Assembly (NCBI GenBank): GCA_038251405.1
Contig: JBBSBH010000007.1
Span: forward strand, 109,212 to 173,211
Direction of reading: 5' to 3'
Source of the DNA: JADJLQ01 sp038251405
GTDB lineage: Bacteria > Bacteroidota > Bacteroidia > Chitinophagales > Saprospiraceae
DNA length: 64,000 bases
This document shows, in pieces, positions 38,320 to 46,391 of this stretch. The position numbers and the translations under genes are program-made. The notes below the pieces were generated by a model. That model was not told the origin of the DNA, did no database searches, and saw only the letters and a list, made by a program, of their open reading frames with translations. Position 1 is the stretch's first letter. Each line of letters begins with the position of its first letter.

Positions 38320-40794
38320 TTATTCAGTTCGCAATGATTTAACAGGGTTTGCATTGGCAGCTTTGATTGCCTGAAAGCCGATGGTAATTAAGGCTATGGA
38401 TACCGCACCGAAAGCTACCATAAAGTAAATAAGCCATCCAAGATGTGCGCGATATTCAAACCCCTGCATCCACCTGTTCACTCCTAACCAGGCCAATGGT
38501 GCTGCTATTATGAAAGCCAGAATAATGAGTTTGATAAAATCTTTTGAAATCAATTGCAAGATCTGACTTATTGATGCACCTAAGACCTTCCGTACTCCTA
38601 TTTCTTTGGTACGTACATGGGTAGTGAATATTACTAAGCCTAAAAGACCAAGGCAGCTAATAAAGATGCATATTCCTGAAGACCATTTCAATAGCCTTAT
38701 GATGTTTTGTTCAGTATTATAAAATGCAGCTATGGATTCATCAAAAAACTTGAATTTAAAAACATCTTCGGGGTAAAGCGTTTTATATTCATTTTCTATT
38801 TTGGTCAATGCTCTTTTCCAGGTATCAGCATTTGCTGTTTTCGGTATAAGCGCGATGTGCAGCGCATAACTATTACTCAAATTTGATGAAAACGCGAGCG
38901 GTTTTATAGCTTCATGGGTAGATTTTGTGTGGAAATCAGCTATCACACCGGCTACAGGGAACAGTTTATGACTGCGTTCAAGCAGCTTACCTACGGCATC
39001 ATGGGGATCAGTAAATCCTAGTGCTTTGGCGTAAGTCTGATTAATAAGAAATTCTTTTGTTGTATCACTTGACTTTAAGAAATCTCCAGCAACCAATTTC
39101 ATATTATAGATTTTGAAATAATTCGGCTCAGCAAACTTGGTTTCTACATTAGTCTCCACTATAGTTTTGCCATTATTAAATTTCATAGTAGTAGAATTAG
39201 TATTTACAGATGCAGGTGGAGTGCTACCCAGGCTTACTTGTTCAATTTCGGGAATTGACTTTAGTTTATCCAAAAGTATAAATCTCCGTTCATCCTTTTC
39301 ATTTGAAAAAATATCTCTTTCAGTATTAATAAAAACTATGGCATCTTTTTTATAACCAAGTTCTTTGTTAAGAGAATAGTGTATTTGCTTGCTTAGTGCC
39401 AGTGTGCATATTAATAAGACCTGGGTAATGACGAACTGGGATACAGTAAGCGTTTGTCTAAGCCAAGATTTCCTGGTGGGGCTGTTTCCCTCATTGGATT
39501 GATTTTTTAAAACTGCGATGGGTTTAAATTTTGACAGTACTAATGCTGGATAAAACCCTGAAAGCAGGCTCACTAGAATGGCTAGTGAAACTAAGAAAAT
39601 CCATACATGTGGTTGATTAATGGATTGAAAAGTAACCTGTGGTGGTATGAAATCACGAAACACATTCAGCAATATCGGGCAAAGGGTGATAGAAAGGACA
39701 GTTGCTATTATTGTAAATAGTAAGGTCTCTCCCAGGTATTGCGTGATTAGTTCGGATTTACTTACACCTAGCGTCTTTCGGATACCAATTTCTTTAGCTC
39801 TTTGCGATGCCTGCGCGGTGGTAAGATTAATAAAGTTTATACAAGCCAGGATTAATATAAATAAAGCGACCGCCAGGAGGGACCACAGAATAGTTTTGTT
39901 GGCTTGCCTGGCCCCTGATTCATCAAAGCTCGAATAATCGCTGTTAAAATGGATATCCGTCAATGGTTGCAAAAAATGTTTGGTATCATCTCCTTCATTT
40001 TTTTCATTTTTTTCCCGGTATTTTTCCCGAATGGAAACCAGTTTTGTTTCAATATTTATAGGTAAAGTATTTTTAGAAAGCTTTACGAAAAGCTGGGTGC
40101 TGGAATTAATACTTCCCCATTCATTTAAATCCCATCGTGATTTCAAAAAAGTATTTTCAATGGTAGTTTTGGAAAAGAATTCTTTGAAATTGAAAGCGGT
40201 GGCCTTTGATATATCTTTTACTACTCCTGTTACTTTTGCCAGGATGCTGTCTTCATAAACTATGGTCTTCCCAATCATTTCGCCAGGTTGGTAATCGGGA
40301 AAGTAAGTACTGGCCCGACTTTCCGTGAGTACTACCTGAAAGGGTTCATTTAATGCCTGACCAGCTGACCCGGCTAACCATTCGTATTGGAAAATATTAA
40401 AATAGTCAGCGTCAGTAAAAATGATATGTTCTTGTCTTTTAAATAGTTTAGGACTAGAATTGCCATTATTTGAAATGGCGACTTTAATTTCGTAATTGGT
40501 CGTAATATTACTTACAGCCTCCAGCCCATCAATTTCTTTTCTAATCGCATCACCGGTAGGTAGGGGTACGCCAGAATTATGAATGAGTAAATCAGGGAAT
40601 TCAATTTTAGATACCACTCTAAATATTCTATCCTTGTCTTTTTGGAACTGTTCAAAGCTAAACTCATATTGAACAATCAGATAAATTACTAAGGAAGCGC
40701 TGATACCTATTGCAAGGCCCGAGATATTGATAAGAGAAAATATCTTATGGTTCCAAAAGTTCCGCAGGGCGATGGTAATATAATTTTTAAGCAT
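38320..40794 (-). CDS. MacB/FtsX-type ABC transporter permease (P13)
   Basis: 824 residues, the longest permease here. Opens MLKNYITIALRNFWNHK; lobe start VQYEFSFEQFQKDKDRIF puts it with P2 and P10. First block CINFINLTTAQASQ (about 318) and EIGIRKTLGVS; second SCLGLLGLVIF (about 714) and EIGVRKVLGAS; tail NPVKSLRTE. Its start overlaps by 8 nt the frameshifted end of a deleted permease copy upstream, so it is probably translated from the same message. Confidence 0.93.
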   Translation of the reverse strand: MLKNYITIALRNFWNHKIFSLINISGLAIGISASLVIYLIVQYEFSFEQFQKDKDRIFRVVSKIEFPDLLIHNSGVPLPTGDAIRKEIDGLEAVSNITTNYEIKVAISNNGNSSPKLFKRQEHIIFTDADYFNIFQYEWLAGSAGQALNEPFQVVLTESRASTYFPDYQPGEMIGKTIVYEDSILAKVTGVVKDISKATAFNFKEFFSKTTIENTFLKSRWDLNEWGSINSSTQLFVKLSKNTLPINIETKLVSIREKYREKNEKNEGDDTKHFLQPLTDIHFNSDYSSFDESGARQANKTILWSLLAVALFILILACINFINLTTAQASQRAKEIGIRKTLGVSKSELITQYLGETLLFTIIATVLSITLCPILLNVFRDFIPPQVTFQSINQPHVWIFLVSLAILVSLLSGFYPALVLSKFKPIAVLKNQSNEGNSPTRKSWLRQTLTVSQFVITQVLLICTLALSKQIHYSLNKELGYKKDAIVFINTERDIFSNEKDERRFILLDKLKSIPEIEQVSLGSTPPASVNTNSTTMKFNNGKTIVETNVETKFAEPNYFKIYNMKLVAGDFLKSSDTTKEFLINQTYAKALGFTDPHDAVGKLLERSHKLFPVAGVIADFHTKSTHEAIKPLAFSSNLSNSYALHIALIPKTANADTWKRALTKIENEYKTLYPEDVFKFKFFDESIAAFYNTEQNIIRLLKWSSGICIFISCLGLLGLVIFTTHVRTKEIGVRKVLGASISQILQLISKDFIKLIILAFIIAAPLAWLGVNRWMQGFEYRAHLGWLIYFMVAFGAVSIALITIGFQAIKAANANPVKSLRTE

Positions 40795-41014
40795 AACTAT
40801 TTAATTTATTCTGTACTGATGCTTTTACCCTACTCCAGGCTTGATAAATCCGGACTTTATTCTTATGAAAACCTTCAAAATTGTACTCCAACTGAACCCA
40901 GCGTAGCATCAAAGCAGCAGCCGTTCCTATAGCTAGACCAGCAATATTAATAAACGAAAATGCAGGATTTTTGAAGAGCTTGCTCCCGACAATTAGAATA
41001 TAGTGTTTAAACAT
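40787..41014 (-). pseudogene. Internally deleted MacB/FtsX permease remnant
   Basis: A 75-codon frame starting MFKHYILIVGSKLFKNP and reaching RIYQAW is the first 60 or so residues of a permease (TM1 and the WVQLEYNFEGFHKN lobe start). Immediately after, in a shifted frame, comes KSISTE and a TAA, the last residues of the same family (compare KSLRTE in its neighbours). About 2.2 kb has therefore been lost, joining head to tail out of frame. It lies just downstream of promoter module 6, so it now serves as the 5' leader of P13. Confidence 0.85.
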
Positions 41015-41046
41015 GAAAAACCAATTTAATTCACATAAAATTGATT

Positions 41047-41151
41047 CATCTATTATGCCAATTACATAAATATCTGAAAAAGAATGAATAACATGAAGCC
41101 AGTCATGATAAAGTGTTCGAATTCGATACAGTAATGTTCAAATTCGATGCA
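41047..41151 (-). promoter_or_regulatory. Permease promoter module 6
   Basis: On the minus strand TGTATCGAATTCGAACAC (41130-41113) follows a full-length direct copy TGCATCGAATTTGAACAT (41151-41134), a 21-nt period. TTGGCAT has GG at 41059-41058 (54 nt) and TG at 41048-41047 (65 nt). The clearest pair of boxes in the set. It precedes the permease remnant and so drives P13-P12. Confidence 0.65.
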
Positions 41152-41170
41152 ATGTATTTTCTAAATAATA

Positions 41171-44100
41171 CTATCTGAGCACTAATTTGGAAGAGGAGTG
41201 CTGAGATTGATTCCATATGTTTAAGGTATAGATTCCGGATCCAAGATGGTGTAAATTCAACTTTTTCAAATCGTTTTTATTTACAGAAAGTTTGGAATTA
41301 TATACCGTTCGTCCCAATACATCTACCACTGCTATTGAAAAGGTGTTATCTCCAGTCAGTTCTCCAAACTGAACATTGATATTACCATCTGATGGATTAG
41401 GAAATATGGAAACATCAAATTTATACTCTACTTTCTTAAACTGCCGATCATCATTATTAAACTGATCGCACTTAATCACATTTATGGGCAACACCTGACC
41501 CGTACTGCTTCCACATAAATTAAGTGGTCTCACGGTAACGATTCCTGATCTGCTTCCAAAATTGACTCCAATTTGATTGGTTCCCTGACCAGATACGATA
41601 AAAGCGTCTGAAGGCACGGTCCATTCATACGAGGTGGCTCCAACAGCAGGAATTACACTATATACTTCATTTTGTTTGCCCACACATACGACTGAAATCC
41701 CTTGTATCGGAGATTCAATCACAGGAGTTGGAATTACCGTCACACACTCAAATGGACTGGGGCCGCAAAGGGTATTGTACTGAACACAAATATCACCTGC
41801 TTTGTAGGAAGAAGCAAAGCTGACATTGATAGAAGGCGTACCTTGTCCAGTTAATATAGTGGCACCTAAAGGCACTGTCCAAATATATGCTGTGGCTCCT
41901 GTAACAGGAGGAATGGAATAAGTTCCTGTACCTATTTTACATACTCCCGAAGTAGTGCCAGATATGGTGCCAGGCACGCTTCCCGGTGTAGCAGAAACAT
42001 ATAAATATCTTCCATTGTATGCTGGGCTAAGACCACAAGGATTCCATCCTTGTACTGATATATTACCACCAGTGAAAAACTGATCGAAACTAACTTTGAT
42101 GGAGGTGGTACCTTGACCACTTTCAATAGTAGCTCCTACCGGTACTTCCCAATAATATTTGTCTGTATTTGGCATAGGGCTTATAGAGTACATACTGGGT
42201 GATAATATATTGCATTGACCAGATGTAGGACCAGAAATTACGCCAGGTACAGCAGGCACAGCGCCATCATTAGAGGTTCGTACTCCTGATGTGCCCATAC
42301 ATCCATTTTGGTCAATTACTTTTACAAAGAAAGTGTCAATTGTAGTTACCGTGATAGATGGACTTGTCTCCCCAGTAGACCACAAATAACTTGTATATCC
42401 TGGATCTGCTTTCAAAGTAGTAGAGCTTCCACCATCACAAAAAGACAAAGCTCCACTAATGATAGGGCTGGGAGGTGTTAATTCAATAATATTTTTTGAT
42501 GCAGTGTCTTTACATCCATTGATATCAATTACTGTCAAAGTAATGATACCTGGTGTCTTGACATTTATTGAAGTTAGTGTACTGCCGGTAGACCACAAAT
42601 AACTCATGCCCCCGCTAGCAGTTAACATTACTGAATCTTGAGGACAGAATCCATTTTTACCACTAATAATAGCATTAGGTTGAGCAAACAATACTGTAGT
42701 TTCATCATCGACACCACTACATCCATGAATATCAGTAACGGTCACCATGAATGTACCAGCGGTATTTACTTTTATTGAATCGGCACTAGATCCATTTGAC
42801 CACAAATAGGTTGCATAACCTGTCCCCGCGTATAAAGTGGTCGAGTCCCCTGTACAAAATTCTAATGTTCCAGAAATCATTGGACTTGGTGGTGTACCCC
42901 AGACTGTAAATACTGCATCTGAGGCTTTGCATCCATTCATGTCAGTAACAGTGACCTGATTCCAACTAGGAAAACTTTGATTAATGGTTTGGGATGTTTG
43001 TTGGCTAGACCACAGATAAGAAGTAAAACCAGGGCCAGCATCTAAAGTAGTACTACCACCGGGACATATTACAGTATCCCCTGTAATGTTTACAGTCGGA
43101 GGGGTAAATAAAGTAATACTTATAGTATTTGATTGAGTGGTATCACACCCGTCAAAATATTTGACGAAATTATTCCCAGCTGTCTTGACATATATGCTAT
43201 CGGCTCTTGATCCATTACTCCAAAGGTTTCCACCTATTAAATTGGATTTTAATTTAACACTATCACCAGGGCAAAAAGTAATAGGTCCCTCTGCTGAAAT
43301 TAGAGGGGTTATTGATAAAGGAGTAGTAACAGTAATACTATCCATGGACATACAACCGCTAGCATCTATAGTAGTGAGTTTGTATCCTCCGGGTAAAGTA
43401 ATAATCAAAGAATCATTAGATCCTATACTTGAGCCAGACCACGATATGCTTGAAAATATACCAGGTGTTATTTTTTTACCAATGCATATTGCGTCTACAC
43501 TTGTCAAACCTCCAACAGCAGCAGTATTAAAAGCAAGTCTTACAGCGGAAACTTTATAGTTAGTCAGGGATGGAAATTCAATTTTATTTTTAATTGCAAC
43601 ATTTGGGCCTTTTTGAGCCGTGCCATACCAAACCAAATTGAAAACCCCAGGCACGGTTACATCTTCAAAATAAATACTGTCAATTGCTCCTGTATTAAAT
43701 GTTTCATAGATATCGATGAAGTTGACTGAATCCGGGCTTGGAAATTTGACCACTATGAATTCCCGGCTACTATTTGTTTCCCCTAACCATGCTGCTGGAT
43801 TGGATCCGTAATTCGGAAAAGCATTTGGAGTGCCCAAAGTTTGTATTGCCCCAAATTCTACAGGTGAGTATTCTGAACTTGCCGCAATAACAGAATTAGC
43901 GTATCGGGCAAGTATAGAAGATGCGACCAATGTATCTCCCATTACATTTGGGCATAATAGTAAATTGCCAGAAATTGAAGAAACTGTACCTGGTATAATC
44001 TCTGCACGAATCATTGGTCTGCCAGGATTAGGAGAGTGCCAAATAGTATCTGCATTAAGACTTCCCCTAAAATATGCGCTATCTCTAATGGGAAAATTTT

Positions 44101-46270
44101 CAAATTGAATGCCAACAGGTTTGTATGGCATTACATCCATAGTTTGTGCCAACCCTACATAGTACAATTCATTTTGAAGTATTCTAGTATTTGGAAAATA
44201 AAAACTAAAGTATTTATTTATTTGTGTAGAGTCAGGTATTAAACTTGGCGAAATAGCAAGAACTACACGATTACTATCTAAAGCAATGCCATAAACAGTA
44301 TGTCCTATTGAAGACCTTGATAAATAAACTTGTACGGAATTGATAGTACCACAGCCATCCATGAAATGCCTGTTCAAGGTAAGCCCCATAGTATCAGTAC
44401 CGGTTTCTGATATTGCCATAGATTCATCCGCATAGGAAACTATATTAGGGTTTACCATTTGTATATAAAAATTAGAATTGTTGTTTACTACATCTTCTCC
44501 TATCAATGGAGCTACTGAAACAATGATTGAATCCGTTTCATTAATAATAACATTGCATGAATTGAAAGTGATAATACCAAATGTATCTGGTGGTATTGTA
44601 ATATTTTGGGTAGACATGCACCTGATTGCATTTGTAGCCTTATCTTTTACTACAAGTGTAACCGGATAAGTTATTGTTGCGTTCTGATAGTTTTTTATGG
44701 CAGCGGAGATCGTGTTATTAGAAAATCTAGGTGCATTTTTACCTAGTGCATAGACCGATAAAACGGCTACACTATCGGATATATTGGGTGAACAAAAATA
44801 AGTTTCAGGACGCTGATTGGTTACATATAAAATAGAGTCTAAGCCTGTATCCAATGTATCACTGGTGGCAATATAAGACAAAATATAATTGATAGAATCC
44901 TGACCAAATGATCCTTTTAATACGGTATTCGCCTTAGTAGTGAGAGAGGTATTGAAAGTTGAAAAATCACCTAAAGGCCGATCATATTCCCACGCAATAT
45001 ACAACCCACCCCCTGTATATTTAAAAAAGGTATCTACATTCATTATTTGAAATGGAATAGTATAAGGGCCCGTTGTATTTGGAATAGTAATGCTATCATT
45101 GTGTACCAAGGTCATTGGATTAGTGGCAAGATCCCAAGAGATTTTGTTTTTGGCACGATACCAAAGTTCATAAGAACTGGCACCAGGAGTTGCACTCCAA
45201 AAAAAGATCGAGGAATCTGTACTAATACTGTCCGTAGAAAAAAAATCAGGAGGATAACAGGCGAGAGTCCCTAAAGTCATAAAATTATTGCCCTTTACAT
45301 ATGCGCTGGAGCTATCGGATCCACAATTGGTTGCTATTTGCCATTCATGCAAAGTACCGGGTGTCAGGCCGGAATTGATGTATAAAGAATCAGTAAAAGA
45401 AATAGTACTATTCCAGTTGGAACTGCCTACTCTCCTAAACCGAATGGTATAATAATTAGCTCCAGAAGCTCCAGTCCATTTAAGTACCGCTGTGGTATCG
45501 CCAATTGCCCCATTCATTAAACTAGTGGGTTCATTGCATTTATCAGCGTTTTCTGTTTGAAAGTTGTTACTTGCATAGATTGAAGAATCGGAAGTGCATA
45601 AGGTGGAGACGCGCCATAAGTAGTTCTTATTGGGTAGTAAACCAGATATATTTACGGAATCTAAAGAAGTGGTAGTGGTGGTCCAATTTATTGATTCAGG
45701 TAATTTAAATTCTACTTTGAACTGGGACACCATCGAAATAGGACTTACCCATTTCAATGTGGCAGCCATATCAGTAATATTTTTTGCTTGTAAATGGGTA
45801 GGAGGTTGACAATTTTCAAGTTTTACACTAGTAAATTGCTGGGTAGGCGAAAATGAAGAGCAATTCGTTTTTACCATCCATTCAAAATTGCCTGGAAATA
45901 AATTTATTGCTTTATAAAAATTATTGGTAATACCACTTATCATAGTCCAGGCGGTATCGACTCTACTCAGCATATCAGTAGTATTTTGAAGGTACACTTT
46001 AAAATTGCCTCTGGTGGTATCACTTTGAGCTAAGGCTATATTGAAGCCAATACAATTTATCGTATCGCCATTTTGTAATCCACTAAACAGCATTTCTGAT
46101 GGCTTTATAAGATAAAAACCGCGTTGGTATCTAAATCCACCCTGTGGTGCGCTCGATTGGGAGACATTGCCATCAGTAGGAAGTGCCAAAGTTGATACCT
46201 GCCCATTTACAGTACCACAGAATAAAAAATAGAAAATAACAAAAGAGCTGACCCTGAAAATTCTATTCAT
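41171..46270 (-). CDS. Large T9SS-secreted adhesin with FN3, discoidin-like and PKD-like repeats
   Basis: 1699 residues from ATG 46270, which gives a short signal peptide (MNRIFRVSSFVIFYFLFCG, cleavage near NGQ). An in-frame start at 46363 adds 31 residues and would put the gene 28 nt after its neighbour. Order: N-terminal domain; three FN3-like repeats each starting C-x-x-P (CQPPTHLQA, CNEPTSLMN, CYPPDFFS); a middle with SSEYSPVEFGAIQTLGTPN to WYGTA resembling a discoidin-like domain; five repeats of about 75 residues with LWS-T/N-G and V-x-D-x-x-GC; three PKD-like repeats with W-x-V-P-x-G-A and GQGT; and a T9SS sorting domain from VSIFPNPSDGNINV. Cell-surface adhesion or matrix role is inferred. 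Last gene of a six-gene operon. Confidence 0.88.
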   Translation of the reverse strand: MNRIFRVSSFVIFYFLFCGTVNGQVSTLALPTDGNVSQSSAPQGGFRYQRGFYLIKPSEMLFSGLQNGDTINCIGFNIALAQSDTTRGNFKVYLQNTTDMLSRVDTAWTMISGITNNFYKAINLFPGNFEWMVKTNCSSFSPTQQFTSVKLENCQPPTHLQAKNITDMAATLKWVSPISMVSQFKVEFKLPESINWTTTTTSLDSVNISGLLPNKNYLWRVSTLCTSDSSIYASNNFQTENADKCNEPTSLMNGAIGDTTAVLKWTGASGANYYTIRFRRVGSSNWNSTISFTDSLYINSGLTPGTLHEWQIATNCGSDSSSAYVKGNNFMTLGTLACYPPDFFSTDSISTDSSIFFWSATPGASSYELWYRAKNKISWDLATNPMTLVHNDSITIPNTTGPYTIPFQIMNVDTFFKYTGGGLYIAWEYDRPLGDFSTFNTSLTTKANTVLKGSFGQDSINYILSYIATSDTLDTGLDSILYVTNQRPETYFCSPNISDSVAVLSVYALGKNAPRFSNNTISAAIKNYQNATITYPVTLVVKDKATNAIRCMSTQNITIPPDTFGIITFNSCNVIINETDSIIVSVAPLIGEDVVNNNSNFYIQMVNPNIVSYADESMAISETGTDTMGLTLNRHFMDGCGTINSVQVYLSRSSIGHTVYGIALDSNRVVLAISPSLIPDSTQINKYFSFYFPNTRILQNELYYVGLAQTMDVMPYKPVGIQFENFPIRDSAYFRGSLNADTIWHSPNPGRPMIRAEIIPGTVSSISGNLLLCPNVMGDTLVASSILARYANSVIAASSEYSPVEFGAIQTLGTPNAFPNYGSNPAAWLGETNSSREFIVVKFPSPDSVNFIDIYETFNTGAIDSIYFEDVTVPGVFNLVWYGTAQKGPNVAIKNKIEFPSLTNYKVSAVRLAFNTAAVGGLTSVDAICIGKKITPGIFSSISWSGSSIGSNDSLIITLPGGYKLTTIDASGCMSMDSITVTTPLSITPLISAEGPITFCPGDSVKLKSNLIGGNLWSNGSRADSIYVKTAGNNFVKYFDGCDTTQSNTISITLFTPPTVNITGDTVICPGGSTTLDAGPGFTSYLWSSQQTSQTINQSFPSWNQVTVTDMNGCKASDAVFTVWGTPPSPMISGTLEFCTGDSTTLYAGTGYATYLWSNGSSADSIKVNTAGTFMVTVTDIHGCSGVDDETTVLFAQPNAIISGKNGFCPQDSVMLTASGGMSYLWSTGSTLTSINVKTPGIITLTVIDINGCKDTASKNIIELTPPSPIISGALSFCDGGSSTTLKADPGYTSYLWSTGETSPSITVTTIDTFFVKVIDQNGCMGTSGVRTSNDGAVPAVPGVISGPTSGQCNILSPSMYSISPMPNTDKYYWEVPVGATIESGQGTTSIKVSFDQFFTGGNISVQGWNPCGLSPAYNGRYLYVSATPGSVPGTISGTTSGVCKIGTGTYSIPPVTGATAYIWTVPLGATILTGQGTPSINVSFASSYKAGDICVQYNTLCGPSPFECVTVIPTPVIESPIQGISVVCVGKQNEVYSVIPAVGATSYEWTVPSDAFIVSGQGTNQIGVNFGSRSGIVTVRPLNLCGSSTGQVLPINVIKCDQFNNDDRQFKKVEYKFDVSIFPNPSDGNINVQFGELTGDNTFSIAVVDVLGRTVYNSKLSVNKNDLKKLNLHHLGSGIYTLNIWNQSQHSSSKLVLR

Positions 46271-46391
46271 TATTATATTTTTACTTTTTGCAATTGAATT
46301 CAAAAATCTTTTACCTTTCATTATTTTTTTTTGAAACCCCTTTTTATTAAAATATCTTATCATGATGGTTTTTTGAATAATGAATAAAGGT

